From Toxorhynchites rutilus septentrionalis (Eukaryota; Arthropoda; Insecta; Diptera; Culicidae), in contig NC_073746.1 of NCBI RefSeq assembly GCF_029784135.1, positions 158,461,108 through 158,525,107 of the forward strand: a stretch of DNA of 64,000 nt, in the 5' to 3' direction. Numbering within the stretch: the first letter of the stretch is position 1; each line of letters begins with the position of its first letter. The notes beneath the pieces were generated by a model. The model saw only the letters and a list, made by a program, of their open reading frames with translations. It searched no databases and had not been told where the DNA came from. Positions 12,377-23,770 of the stretch are shown here, in pieces. The position numbers were made by a program, and so were the translations under genes.

Positions 12377-13714
12377 TGGGTGGGTTATATCTAAGATATA
12401 ACCGCAAGGTTGACGTGGGAATATCGTTGGTGTAGTAATCATTTGTATTGATTAGATTATTAATTAAATTAAACAATTTTCGAATTCAATTGAATTCAAC
12501 ATATTTGATTTGTAATTAAAAAATTTGAACAAATTCGAATTAACACCAAATCATGCATTGTAATAGATTATGTTTTTTGCTACGAGTAAAATTGATAACT
12601 GCATTTTGCCTAATCATCAAACGGTATGCGTAGAAATTCAATGATCAGAAGATATGAAGACATATCTTCCAATGCGGTCTTGAATAACCGAGCCAAAGCG
12701 TTGTGTTCGTACCCGCTTTTGTAGTGCGTGTTAAACACATATTTCGGAGTGCAGAAAAAATGTGGGTACAGAAATACTCCCGGCATGAATCAAAATGGAT
12801 CAACATTTTCAACTTCCACTTTGTATACTATACTTTAATCTTGTATGTTCATTCGCCTCTAGTATCTGAAATGACGATTTTCCCAGGCTCCTCAGTTCAG
12901 TATTACGTGTTAGGGAAACATATTTTGGTCTGCACAAAGAAAAGTGAATACAAAAGTACTTGTATTTGCAGAGCGAATTTCCCCAGGTACCTTGGTTTTG
13001 AAGTCCGTATTAGGTTAATACATTTCGTTGTGCTGATACCACCAGGCACCTTAGTGTAGAAGTCCGTGTTAGGAAAACACATTTCTTTGTGAACAAAAGT
13101 TTCCCTAACTTGCATGTATTTGCAATGCGAATCTCCTCAAGAACATTGCTTTTGAAGTCCGGTGGGAACAAAAATACCCCCAACTTGAATGTATTTGCAA
13201 AGCGGATTCCCCCAGGCATGCCTGTTGCCTAGTCCGTGTTAGGGAAACACATCTCCTTGTGAACGAAAATACCCCCAACTTGCAGGTATTCGCAAAGCGG
13301 ATTCTCCCGGGTACATTGATTTCGAAGTCTGTGTTAGGGAACATATTTCGATGAGAACAAAAATACACCTTACTTGCATGTTTCTGCAATGCCGATTTCT
13401 CCAGGCTGCTTGGTTTTGACGTCTGTGTTGTGGAATTCGTAAATCGGGCCATTTAAAACGAGGCAGTTAGGGCGTTTAGATAACGCTTGACATTTCACAA
13501 TTATTCAATTGCTTATCTCATGAAAAATAACATTTTATTCATTGTGATAGATGCGTAGAAATATTTCCTACTAAGTGATACAAGCATCTTTCCGATCTAT
13601 TAAGAAATGTTCGAGTTATAAGCATTCGAAATCTTGCATTTTTCCTGCATGTTCTGTGGTTAGGTTTTCATTTCACCCCCATATACTCCGGTTAGACGTA
13701 GTCCCACGTCAAAA
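12377..13714 (+). mobile_element. Minisatellite element with palindromic ends (E1)
   Basis: The left end is GGGTTATATCTAAGATATAA, continuing CCGCAAGGTTGACGTGGG. The right end is GTTAGACGTAGTCCCACGTC plus AAAA (13691-13714). At 1338 bp it is almost the same length as the inverted copy at 40391-41730 and shares its interior order. It sits exactly inside the right arm of the foldback, between matching arm halves. It has no coding capacity. I know of no established name that I can assign with confidence. Confidence 0.75.
12990..13440. repeat. ~95-bp minisatellite in E1
   Basis: The anchor GAAGTCCGTGTTAGG (and variants) recurs near 12997, 13057, 13155, 13230, 13323 and 13420, mostly 75-98 bp apart. 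Between anchors, AACAAAAATACCCCC, ACTTGCATGTATTTGCAA and GCGGATTCCCCCAGG blocks repeat. The same unit occurs at 23575-23765 (two units), 32340-32590 and 40670-41240. Confidence 0.85.
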
Positions 13715-14240
13715 AAAATATATATATATATGTATTTTGGATATTGCAAATTGAATTTTTATTTTGTAAATAAAAAAAAGAGCACTAATTTTTTTTCTCA
13801 GTGTACATTTTTTTCATATTCAACCAATACTCTATAACTCTTTCTAAGACACTATTTCGGTACGACTCATAGTTTTTGCCCTTTTCAAAAGTTACGCTTG
13901 AGTCAAAAAATTCTCAATTGCTGTGAAAAACTCATATTTCCTTCAACCCAAACGGAATACAAACTTTCATTAGAATCGAAAATACAAGTTTTTAAAATCT
14001 GCATTTTTAGGACGATTTCATTCGGAATTAGTCCTAGGATAAAACGTTTCATATAATTTTTCATGGAGAATCACATGTAGATTCCATTTATCATATTATT
14101 TTTCTTAAATTGTTACGATTTCCCAAAGTATTGAAATTTAAAAAAAAATAACAAATTAACAATCAACGGTTGGCTGATTGGGCATGAAATTGCTCTATAG
14201 ATAAATCGTACCTTAACTTTAATAATGAATGCAGACCAGT

Positions 14241-14510
14241 GCTCCCGTGGCCGAGTGGTTAGCGTCATAACTAACATGCCGGGTGTTCGGGTTCGATTCC
14301 CGTTCTGGTCGGGGGAATTTTTCGTCAAAGAAATTTCCTCCGACTTGCACTGTGATCACGCGTATTCTAGAGCTTGCCACTCAGAATGCATTCAAGGCGT
14401 GTTATTTGGCATAGAAATCTCAACTAAGTACTAATAAAAAATGACGCAAGTAATACTACGTTGAGACGGCGAAGTTCCCCTAGGAACGTTAATGCCATTG
14501 AAGAAGAAGA
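14241..14510 (+). mobile_element. tRNA-derived SINE 1
   Basis: The 5' part is tRNA-like: an A-box-like TGGCCGAGTGGTTAGCGT (14248-14265) and a perfect B box GGTTCGATTCC (14290-14300). A tRNA-unrelated body follows, and the 3' tail is GAAGAAGAAGA. The 8-bp direct repeat AGACCAGT flanks it (14233-14240 and 14511-14518), the target duplication expected of retroposition. This is not a functional tRNA gene: the acceptor pairing is embedded in a longer transcript unit and a (GAA)n tail follows. Confidence 0.88.
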
Positions 14511-14626
14511 AGACCAGTCACAAAAAAAATATTTTTTTAACGAAAACAAAGTTCTGTGGGTACAGTGTTTTGTGAGTGCAAAATTCTCAATTGTTCAGTT
14601 TCAAACTTTATTTTCAAAAATATATG

Positions 14627-15360
14627 TAGGGTGAGTTGGGTTGATTTGGTCATACCCCTTCATCTAAAAATAGTACGGTTCAACTTGGATTTTCTATAAT
14701 GTCATCTCCTTTTACTGATGAACCGTATGTACCTAACGTAAAAAACTTTTGTAAAATTTTTTTGTAAAAGAGAAACAATTTGATGCAGCGGAACTGTGAG
14801 TTTGAAAACATTAAATGGAATAAATTACGTTTTAATTTTTACATGTTGTGTGACATGGACACGTTTCTGTGGGGTGGGGAGGTTTGAAGCTTTTTCTTTA
14901 ATCTAATCGATGTCGCTGAATTACAAAAAAAAGAATGAACAGACAACGTTGGAAAAAGGAGAAGCTTGAAAGAGCAACGCAGGCAATCAAAGACGTATTT
15001 TATATGACCAAGCATCGAAAGTGTTTGAAAATGCTCGAACAGCAGTGAAAAGATCCATGCAGAATTCGAAAAGGTCTCAATGCAATTTTTCTGGTCTGGA
15101 ATCTGGCCAAGACACCTGGTATCGATCCCAGAACACTGTTACTGATTGTAATATTATCCCAAATTACTTTACATGAATATAAGTATGTTTTTTTCTCAAC
15201 ACACACTGGACCAAATCATCCCACAGACGGTCCAAATTACCCCGCATCAAATTTTAATGTCCAAAATCATCTCTGTTATTTTATGATATATTTGGTAGTT
15301 AAAAGCTAGATATAATGATTAAACAATATTGATTAAGAGAAATTTATTTTTTATTAGGAT
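14627..15360 (+). mobile_element. Pipsqueak-HTH (pogo-like) element, copy 2
   Basis: The left end reads TAGGGTGAGTTGGGTTGATT. The same end occurs inverted at about 48805-48845, where it bounds the third copy. Shared subterminal blocks are AAAAGTACGGYTCAACTTGG-like (14672-14690) and TGAACCGTATGTACCTAACG (14720-14740). The interior has the pipsqueak HTH remnant. The right limit is approximate, near the start of the GTCACCCTAA repeat. Confidence 0.65.
14910..15176 (+). pseudogene. Pipsqueak-type HTH remnant, copy 2
   Basis: The start codon at 14910 aligns with the MPLHYK and MPRNYK starts of the other two copies (here MSLNYKKK). The frame is broken by indels soon after; in the other frames RQRWKKEKLERATQAIK and the end of the HTH are still readable. 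The downstream part matches the longer tail of the 46066-46338 minus-strand ORF (CAATTTTTCTGGTCTGG, AACACTGTTACTGATTGTAA). Only the DNA-binding domain is represented, with no catalytic domain. Confidence 0.55.
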
Positions 15361-15900
15361 GACCATTTCCATTTCAGGGTGGTACGAAAAATCAATTTTT
15401 TTCCACTTTTTCCCAAAAATAATTTAATCATAACTTTTGAGTCACTGGACCGATTTATATGATCGACATAATAAATTGAAGTCATATTGTGCTCGTATTT
15501 TATTGTTTTCATGGCTTTGAACTAGAGGTCGCTATATATTTCTTATTTTTTTCTGGAAAGCTGAGGATTTTTTACATAACATTTGACATAGTTCAAAAGT
15601 TATGATGATGATGATGATAGTCCCGCCTCCTTCCCCTACAGAGGTTTGAGCAAAACGAGTTATCTAAAAGATATATTTTTTTTTTGTTTTCTCAGCATCA
15701 GTTTAGCAAAAAAAAAACGAACTGATTTTATTTACAGATATAAGTTCAAAAAATTGCAATGTCCAAAGACAAGCCAATACTTGTCCGCCACTTAAATAGA
15801 ACATAGAAGAAAAATTGTTCAAAATTGTTAAACAATATAATACGTTTAAAAAAACTTCGTCAGGCCATACATTGAGAAAAATAAAAACAAAAAAAAATCA
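15361..15900 (-). repeat. GTCACCCTAA repeat, copy 1
   Basis: The reverse complement carries the blocks that recur at 18440-18900, 45440-45860 and 60400-60890: GATCATctgaATCGGT-like, TCAAAAGTTATGA and ACCCTRAAATGGAAATGG. Non-coding. 15604-15618 is a (GAT)n run. The 15700-15900 stretch is A-rich with no recognisable feature. Confidence 0.55.
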
Positions 15901-16113
15901 AAAAACTCGTTGTCAAAATAAAAATAATTTGGCTGTTAGGAAAATACAGCTTTAACGTGTGAAATACAGTTTCTCTTAAATTCTGCTAGTGTTGTTACAC
16001 GTTTAATATGTCTTGGCATCGAGTTGAAAACATTTGCTCCTTTAAAATATAGCGAATTTTGTGAAGCACATGTTTAGAAATGTGGTGTTCTTATTTCATC
16101 CGCGTTTCTAGTA

Positions 16114-17653
16114 TTATATCACTTCCCCTTTCAACTCGATCACATAATATCGAGGCAGCAAACCGTTAACTACCTTCAGAATGAACACCATAGTTAAATA
16201 CAAAATTCTTTGCTTCACAGATAACCATTGCAGAGCGTCCAGCATAAAACATGAGGAAGTGACCCTGCTACATTGTAAAATCAAACGCATTATTTTATCC
16301 TGCAAGCGCTGTAATCTCGATATTTGCGTTTCATTGGTCAAAAACAAAATGGAAGAACGAAAGTCTAGGCGGAGATGAGGAGAGATGATTGATTTGTATA
16401 GCTGTATTTTACCGCAAATAGTTAAATCGTTTCTTAGTCAACACAAAATTCCATACTTCTTGGCAATTTTCTTGATGACATTGTCAGTGTGAGTATTGAA
16501 CTTAAGTTTTTGATCAATAATTACGCCAAGATATTTAATCTCCCAAACGCGATCAATGGTCTCATCATCAATCAAAATAGAGACGTTTTCATTTATTCAA
16601 TTTCGCGAGATTACCATATATTTGGTCTTATGAATGTTCAATTTCAATTATGCTTCAATTTCTACTTAAAGAACGCAAATCTCCATTCAAGTGTAACCTC
16701 AGTACCTCATGCACATTCATAGCTGCAATGAATAACACAGTATCATCAGCAAAAAGATTAATATCGCAATATCGTAAAACTCGTCGCATGTCATTGATGT
16801 ACATAATAAATAAAATGGGCCCTAATACACTACCCTGAGGTACTCCAAGATTATTCCCTACGGGACTGGAAATTAAACCGTTGAAAGCAGTCCGTTGAGT
16901 TCTTTCATACAAATAGCTTTCAAACCATTTATATGCAGTACTCGTAATTCCAAAGCGCTTAATCGTGTTCAACAACAAGGGCTCAGAAATTGTCTCGAAA
17001 GCGCGCTTTAGATCCAAGAAAACAGCAACAATCGTGTCTTTACATTCTAGTTTTTCGTTCCATTTTGCTAACACCAAGTTCAATGCGGTTTCACAGGAAT
17101 GACCTTCCCGATCACCCGATTGTTCTGGTATTAGTAAAGAGTTACGATTCAAATATTCTAACAGCTGGCCTTTAACAACAAGTTCCAACATTTTCTCTAA
17201 CTTGTGCAACATGTTGATGGGACGAAACTCTTTGGCTTTAATCGTCCCTGCAACCTTTTGAATGGGAACTACTAAGGATTCCTTCCACACTTGTGGTACA
17301 TAACCAGTTAGCAATGATGTATTAATGAGGTCCAGCAAGATGTGACAAATCACATGAACGCAATCTTGAGCAACTCTAGCATTAATATTATCTACGCCAG
17401 CCGTTTTTTCTAATGAAAAGCAATGATCAATGAAACTACTAGGTCTTAACAATGATTTTAAAAATTCTCCATAACTATTTGCTGTTATTTTGATGCTGAT
17501 TTTGATCTGAAAATATTCACACCGAGTTTTGTTTATCGTTTGTGAATATTTATTGCGCGCATTCGTGTACATGTTCCAATGATGATTCCTATTTGTTTGA
17601 CAAAACCTTTTGTACCGTTTGTCCCTTTTTCGTTTTAGACATAAGAGATCCAA
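16114..17653 (-). pseudogene. Reverse transcriptase fragment (remnant A)
   Basis: The 332-codon frame 17653-16655 contains linker plus RT. VPQVWKESLVVPIQK comes first, then EFRPINMLHKLEKMLE, HSCETALNLVLAKW, VFLDLKRAFETI (first catalytic Asp) and GVPQGSVLGPILFIMYINDM. INLFADDTVLFI holds the catalytic FADD. SGFR is altered to SGDRE. The linker before AGVDNINARV is shortened compared with remnant B. After 16655 the frame is broken; thumb sequence IKYLGVIIDQKLKF (about 16535-16490) and the C-terminal LQRLQDKIMRLILQ (16347-16114) remain in other frames. The catalytic palm is intact but the protein is not translatable as one piece. Confidence 0.9.
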
Positions 17654-17659
17654 ATTGTA

Positions 17660-18415
17660 TCAGCTGTTTGATTTTTTTATAGATACATACTTTTGATCAA
17701 CTATTTGATTTTTACACATTTTCAGAACATTAGTCAAAACAGCTGTAGATTCATCTAAGTTACCCGAATGGAACGGAAAATCCTGGCTTCTCACGACAAG
17801 GTTCGAAACAGCCTGTTTCGAATACTTAAATTTTACCAGATCTTCATTGTTATTTAAATTGTCCAAAACGTTGATAATTATAGTCTCATTATCGGTTATT
17901 TTTAAATTAATATCAGTTGATGAACAAATACTATTGAAATTAGAATGCACATGATCAATTAAAGTTTTACTGTGCCGGGAAATGCGCGTGAATTCATTCA
18001 CCGTTTGTTTTAAATTGAAGAAATCAGCCATACGTTTCAAATGATTCGAATTATATCTGTCACACCAAGTTATATTATAAACACCAGCCAGTATATTTAA
18101 TTTATTATGATCAATGAACATTTCGAGCCAATTCTTTAAATTTTCAACAAAACGTTGGTCACTGAAGCTGGGAGAGTGATAGAAAAAACACCATAATTAT
18201 CCATCTTCATGACATGTTCAACTGTAATGCCTAAGAACCAGTTGACATCAATTACTTCGTTTAGGCGATCATTGAATGGAACTGATTCTCTGACATAAAT
18301 AGTAATACCACCAGTATGTCTAGAATGTGATAAGCAAATAGTAACATTATATCCTGGAATACTATATTGATCAAATGATTCTATTTCAACAATATGTGTC
18401 TCAGGTAATAAAATT
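17660..18415 (-). pseudogene. APE-type endonuclease fragment (remnant A)
   Basis: This domain nicks target DNA to prime reverse transcription. The fragment begins with FLILLPETHIVEIESFDQY-like sequence (about 18415-18360) and HTGGITIYVRESVPF (about 18320-18275). It continues in the 153-codon frame 18121-17660 with LKRMADFFNLKQTVNEFTRI, LIDHVHSN and the ITDNET segment. The catalytic GDFN motif is degraded to GVYN (about 18070) and the conserved DH near the end is DN. The frame shifts near 18150. No full N-terminal catalytic core remains, so it is inactive. Confidence 0.8.
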
Positions 18416-18429
18416 AGGAATTTCTGTAG

Positions 18430-18900
18430 TGGAAAAAGGGGGAAATTTTCTTTTTTTTTTGAACCATCGGTTAATTTTGAAAAATCATATCACAAAAACG
18501 AAAGAATAACATCTCTGATATCGAGATATGTGATGTAAAAACTCAGCTTTCCAGAAAAAATATAAACAAATATAGCCATAGCCATAAAAAAACGACTACA
18601 ATCAATATTTACGAAAATAAAATCCATTTTTTTTGCATCCATTGCAGATTCAATATTTTTAATAGCTCGTTGGCTTTAATTTGATATGTCGATCATCTAA
18701 ATCGGTTCAGTGGTTCAAAACAAAAGTCATTTTTGTGAAAAAGTGGAAACATTTATTTTTCAGACCACCCTAAAATAAAAAAGGTCACCCTAACGAAAAA
18801 GTAAAAAAAATACGGTTCTAATATTTTGCGATAAAGAACAAAACTACCACTTTTCATGGAAATCTGAGAACCACTATATCGGTTTGGCATGGAATGGCTG
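18430..18900 (+). repeat. GTCACCCTAA repeat, copy 2
   Basis: Landmarks in order: GAACCATCGGTTAATTTTGA (18461), CTCAGCTTTCCAGAAAAAAT (18542), GTCGATCATCTAAATCGGTT (18690), AAAAAGGTCACCCTAACG (18778) and TTTGCGATAAAGAACAAAAC (18824). The same order occurs at 45440-45860 and 60530-60890. Non-coding. Confidence 0.65.
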
Positions 18901-19493
18901 TATGATCATATGGATTATCAACCATATGGAAGCCCGGTCAACAATGGTTCTTTCAAGAGATTGTCAGCGTATGCCTTAATTTGTTAAATGATCGAATAGT
19001 AAGCCGCTCTGCTCTAACTTTGTTTTAATCGTTAATTTTTAGATACGTGTAGATAAAATAAAATGAAAAATATTTTGATATTGAGTGATTGGCTTGTGCG
19101 GTTGTGATTTTCGTTCATCCGACGAAAAATGGATACTACTGGGACAATACTTTCTCTTTGGAAATGAGTATTTTTGTTGAATATGAGTTGAGTAATTTAT
19201 ATACGACAGCAAACGTTTTTCAGGTCCTTTTCCTTATAATACTTCGAACTCATATTCTGATTTGTAGCAAAAATCACGTTTTTTATCCGCTACTAGATCC
19301 AGGATTTGTTTTAGCAAATTTATCAGCAAATTAGAAATGACTTAGGACATAGCCTCGACCCGTGCCTTTTGGCCACTAAGTTCTGCTTCAGCGTCTGGTT
19401 TAGTTGTTTACTAGTACAAAAAAAAGATTAACATGAGTTCGTTCTAACATTTCTTAATGCAATTACCGATTGTGCGTCCCATTATGACGTGTA
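18901..19493. other. Unassigned region, no gene seen
   Basis: AT-rich sequence between the GTCACCCTAA repeat and the hAT-type element. The short plus-strand frame 19089-19334 has no recognisable domain. Confidence 0.4.
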
Positions 19494-19501
19494 CTTTAAT
19501 G

Positions 19502-21047
19502 TAAAGTGACCAGATGATCAGAGGTCTAACGCGGGACACAAAAAAAACAGAACCTTATGTATAAACGTTATGTTAATATAAATCGTAGTTTAGCGAGTCT
19601 AAACTGATCTGTATTATTTCTTTCTAAGTATCGGCCCTCAGTTGTGATTTTTCGGTGGTTTAGATTTTGTTTACGCCTGAAAATCACTCGCTCAATCAGA
19701 GCATTTACGCCTGGCAAGCACGATTCAAATTCTACAATTTTCTTCAAATTACCGAATGGAATGCTCGAAAATTCCAATTCATTTTTTTTCCATTTTAGTG
19801 GTAACGTATTCATTCAAAAAAATGGACTAATTTCGGATGGCGATGGAAGATAATTTAATGGCACATATTTTCCTTAGATTTTACGTTTATTAAGCCTACA
19901 AAAAAATTATTCAAGGCTGTTGAATCATACTGCAAGCTCCATCCCACAGCGATGGAGTTGGACATCTTGAGGCACTTTGTGTCCACCAGATATAGCTGAT
20001 CTGGTATTTACAACATCATCTCCCTGCCGTTCCTTAAGCCGGGTGATCGAAGCAACCTGTCAAACGATGTGCTCATAATGAAAGACGAAACGTACTTGAT
20101 GCTAGAGTTCAACGAATGGCAGGGGACCGGGTACTTTACGTTTCCCAGGTAAGCGATGATGTCGAATATATCATCCACCTCAAGTTCTCGAAGAAGGTCC
20201 TTCTCTGACAGGCGTGAAGGGAATGTCCAAGCCGCTCTTCTTTCGAGTCATATGGCGAACGGGGAGATATATAGTACGAAGTGCTTGCTCTTCATGAAGT
20301 GCTTGCTCTTCATGCCGATCTTGGGTTCAACCCATTATGCCAAAAGATCACTGGAGGATGGATCGGCTAGAGATAAACAATGTCACGAAGGCCGCCAACT
20401 GTCCCAACACTCCCCAGCTGCGACTGATAGAATACTTTTGGGCGAATGGTCAAAATGGAGAGACAGTCGGCAACCAAAGCCACGAAAATGTAAAAGAACA
20501 CCCCGACACATATCTTTTCATCGGCCATGATTGAGGGTCCGGCCAATTTCCGTAAGACCGTCCAGCGCTTCGTTTACGATGCTTCATCAAACAACCCTGC
20601 CTCTTCCTGTCGAGTATACACTAGTTCTTCTGGCTTATTTAAAACGTTAAGCCCTGACCGAGCTAGGGGAACAAAAATGAACTCTTCGTCCGGCTCACGA
20701 TGGTCCCTGCGGATCAATGGGGGACTTTTATAAAAATCATTTTCCAATTTTGTTGCTGTCGCTTCCAGTTGACACATTCTAAACAAAAAGCCCACTGTCG
20801 GTGCGATGAAACCTGCTCAACGTATTAATCTTTGGATGCATTAGATGCGCTCTTGAACAGTCTGCCAAATAAAAGTTTTTTTTTTGAGGTTCATCCATTT
20901 AAGAAAATCAACATGATCAAATTGTGATATTGAATTATATTGATATCGCGGGACATTTTCGTTTCTTTTGTCAAATGCGGGACATTTCGCGGGACGTAAT
21001 CTCACGCGGGACATTTTATTGAAATGCGGGACTGTCTGGTCAGTTTA
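19502..21047. mobile_element. hAT-type non-autonomous element with 8-bp TSD
   Basis: The left terminus TAAAGTGACCAGATG and right terminus TGTCTGGTCAGTTTA are inverted repeats, and GCGGGACA-like motifs lie just inside both ends. The 8-bp sequence CTTTAATG directly flanks the element (19494-19501 and 21048-21055). An 8-bp duplication is characteristic of hAT transposition. No hAT transposase is visible inside. Instead the interior holds a remnant of a DD37E IS630-Tc1-mariner transposase (about 20070-20590). Confidence 0.85.
20070..20590 (+). pseudogene. DD37E-type transposase remnant
   Basis: Fragments in three frames match the order of the intact transposase at 47015-48031. LIMKDETYLMLEF (about 20070-20110) corresponds to its VMDDETYVRADF. 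GNVQAALLSSHMANGEIYSTK covers the middle of the domain. LGSTHYAK corresponds to LASCHYSK, and NTPQLRLIEYFWA to NAPELRPIDKYWA. Here the third catalytic position is Glu, as is usual for the DD37E family. At least three frameshifts and a short duplication (TGCTTGCTCTTCATGAAG, 20282-20315) break it. No TIRs of its own are visible, and it lies inside the hAT-type ends. Confidence 0.7.
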
Positions 21048-21059
21048 CTTTAATGAATC

Positions 21060-23290
21060 CGAATGATACTTTTCCGCACACGAAATTATTAGAGAACACT
21101 ATACATGATATATTTTTTTTCAACTGAACGATTTTGCAATTGAACCTAACCACCCGAACCTGATCGGATGTTCAAAATGTCCAAAATGATTGTCTACTTT
21201 CGGCTTCCATCTCTTACAACTTTTGCAAAATCGGAATGTATCGTAACAAAATATTCACCACCGAAGACGGGGAGATTTAAAAATAGTCGGTTGTCAATAC
21301 ATTCCAGAATCGATTAGTAGTAGCGTAAAATTTAGTAGTGAAATGAGCATTTTATCCCGAATAAAGCTAATTAAAGTAAAACAAAACTAATTTTTCCATT
21401 TTTTTTTAATCAAAAACGAAATATCTGTTTCAAAACGACAACGCTCAAACATTAAAGCAATCTCTATAACTTTAATAGCAGTGTGAAGAGAAAGATCAAA
21501 TTGATATTTCGAGAATCTCACATGAATTTTCAGGAAACTTATGAAGTGAAACTACCAGAAGCTCCGCATGACAAGCACATTTGGGATGGAAAAAATTAAT
21601 TACTAAAAATAACAGAATTAGCACAGAAGCGGATAAAATGCGCGTGATTCTCGATCGAAGCGAAACATCATCCTTCATACACATATTTATAATGCACAGA
21701 GGCTTTTGCCAAATCACCAGTTTGCTGTATTGCAATCAATTTTCCGAGGATGATATTGAGATTCTTCTTCTCGTAAATCCACCCATGTTATTGACGAGGA
21801 TTAATATCATCTCATCGTCCTTACCGTGCCTTGTGGAAGGAACGTTCCCAAGGACACAGCAAAAGACAGACGGTATTCGTGTGAGACACAGAGAAGCGGC
21901 ACAGCATTCGCCCACCCAACCCAATCGATGTTTCATCGGAAAATATGCACAAAAAACCCAAGAGTGTTTCTTGCAGATAACAACTCTCTGGTGTAAAAGT
22001 AAAACTCAATACTTTCTTCGGCAACTCATACAACCGCCGCGGTGTTGGGGAAAGGTGAAGAAATCTCGTCCTGCCTCTCAACGGTAACCCTTGAAAATCC
22101 ATCAATTTTAGTATCGCCTCACGGCCAGCATAACGTACAACGCAAGGTTTCATTTTTCACTTTTTCTTATTGAGTGGGAGTGTAAGGGGGAGACTTACAT
22201 CCCAGCAATGAATATTTTAACCTCTCTTTCGTCTCGCAGAATTCCCCTCTATTGCCAACGAAAATAGCGCGACGAAGTCGAGCGGTTGTTTTATGGCGCT
22301 TCCGCCTTCAAGTTTCGCACCGAAAGGAAATCCCTCCATTGCCTAATTCATTTTTCCAGCATGTATACATAATTGAGTTTCACGCAGTACCAATAGCGGC
22401 AAAAACGGCCCCAACGCAACGGTCTGTTTTCGCATCTCTTCCGATAGCGGAAGAAGAAGCGCAGACGCATGATTTCGGAAAAACTCAGGTCCTTAGGCCA
22501 TAACCATAACGCCGCCACTCAGTCGCTGGGCGTTGGCAGCGCGGTGCGGGTTGGGCAGCGGGGGAGTGTTGGAGCACGCATACGATTTTCGCAAGTACGC
22601 ACTTCAGCGCGCTGAGCGGATGAAGCGAAGGGAAATGGATGAAGCGAAGGGAAATGGATGAAGCGAAGGGAAATGGATGGAACGTTTTCCTGATGCCAGC
22701 CTGACGACGAACGAACCGTTGGCACTTGGGACATTCGAGGGTTCGACCAATCAAGGCTTAGAACAAAAGGGAAAATTTTGTCTTTTTTTCTGCTGGGGAT
22801 GAGCGAAAGTGGGTTGTGCGTTGGGACAGCGTTTTCGGTGGTGTTGGTGGAATAATGCGTTAGCGTTCGAGAAGAAAGCAGAAAGCAGAGGACGATTTCA
22901 AGCGTGAACGATGTTTACTTAAACTGTAACTTTCAAGAATATTTTGTGCTAAAGCCTCGAGCATTTCCGAATCAGTTGAAGACTTGCTTGAGAAAACTGT
23001 ACCTGAACAACTTTTCGTCGGTTGTCATAGTTGTCAGTCATAGCTAGCCACTAGTCATTCCCCTCTTTCTGGCAACATGAGAGTTTCATTTCCAATAAAC
23101 GACACGTAAAATGAATATCTATATCCAAATTGATTCACTTTTGGTTCCCATGGGAATGGGTGTCTCATTGCAAGCCGTTGAATGGTAAAAATGTTAAGAA
23201 CAAATCTCGTGATGGAGCAGGACTTCTCTTTGCTTAACGTGACCGAGCGTTGTTATGCTGCTCAATCTCTTTGTGGTGTTCCCAGATAGC
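21060..23290. other. Unassigned region, no gene seen
   Basis: No domain-bearing frame. The 168-codon plus frame 21581-22087 has no recognisable motif and overlaps an equally long minus frame, so I do not call it. 22200-22760 is GC-rich relative to the surroundings and may be single-copy DNA. It contains a 19-bp tandem repeat at 22619-22675. Confidence 0.45.
22619..22675. repeat. 19-bp tandem repeat, three copies
   Basis: Three perfect head-to-tail copies of GATGAAGCGAAGGGAAATG, followed by GATGG. This is a locally expanded minisatellite in otherwise non-repetitive sequence. Confidence 0.95.
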
Positions 23291-23297
23291 TGCCTTT

Positions 23298-23770
23298 GAC
23301 GTAGGATTACGTCTTTCGGGAACATATTGGGGTACAAATTGATAATCGAAATTCGAGCACAACCTGAAAATTGTCCAATTTCAAACGCTCATTGCTCAGT
23401 CATTTCATGATGGATTGATGAAATGTTTGCGTCAATCGATTTCGGAACTCCATAACAATTTTTTATATTGAATAAAATAGCATATGTCATGAAACTAACT
23501 ATCGAACAATCGAAAAATCTCAACCCCTATCCTAACGAAAATATCCACTTCTAATTGGTCGAACTTGACGACACATGCGGCGGTTCCCTAACAGAGACAT
23601 CAAAACCAAGCTGCCTGGGGGAAATCAGCATTGTAAATACATGAAAGTAGGGAAAGCTTTTGTTCTCACCGAAAAGTGTTCCCTAACAGAGACATCAAAA
23701 CCAAGGTGCCCGAGAGAAATCGGCATTGCAAATATATGCAAGTCGGGGACATTTTTATATTGCAAGTAAG
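23298..23770 (+). mobile_element. GACGTAG-ended minisatellite element (E7), partial
   Basis: The left end TTTGACGTAGGATTACGTC (23298) matches the A-type end module of E1, E2, E4 and E5. Two minisatellite units (TTCCCTAACAGAGACATC at 23584 and 23682, 98 bp apart) of the same family as E1/E4 follow. I see no B-type end before 24000, so the right limit is a guess and the copy may be truncated. Confidence 0.55.

Larger units (their letters stand above)
10440..14100. repeat. Large foldback repeat with tandem 628-bp unit
   Basis: A unit starting TTTTTTGACTCAAGCGTAAC (10661) is repeated at about 11289, a period of 628 bp. The segments 12000-12370 and 13725-14090 are the reverse complement of parts of these units (for example TACGACTCATAGTTTTTG, AGAAGTCATG/CATGACTTCT, CCATTCTCGA/TCAAGAATGG). 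The whole is therefore an inverted repeat centred near 11.95 kb. The right arm is interrupted at 12377-13714 by a minisatellite element. There is no coding capacity; short ORFs inside follow the repeats. Confidence 0.75.
15940..18415 (-). mobile_element. Non-LTR retrotransposon remnant A
   Basis: A decayed element reads right to left: endonuclease (18415-17660), RT (17653-16655), RT thumb and C-terminus (16650-16114), then a 3' non-coding tail to about 15940. Spacing and order are normal for an APE-type non-LTR element, but the frame is broken many times and the element is 5' truncated. RT motif style (GVPQGSVLGPILFIMYINDM, FADD) suggests the CR1/L2-like group, by general resemblance. Confidence 0.85.

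Noticed and set aside
12990..13440. CRISPR-like array
   Set aside because: Units are ~95-bp diverged minisatellite repeats inside a eukaryotic mobile element, with no short identical repeats and unique spacers.
14241..14315. tRNA gene
   Set aside because: A and B boxes are present, but the unit continues into a tRNA-unrelated body with a (GAA)n tail and is flanked by an 8-bp target duplication, so it is a SINE.
15604..15618. (GAT)n microsatellite
   Set aside because: Very short run, common in AT-rich genomes, no special significance.
21581..22087. 168-codon plus-strand ORF
   Set aside because: No recognisable domain, overlapped by a 110-codon minus frame, and composition looks like chance open reading. 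No sign of splicing or conservation by eye.
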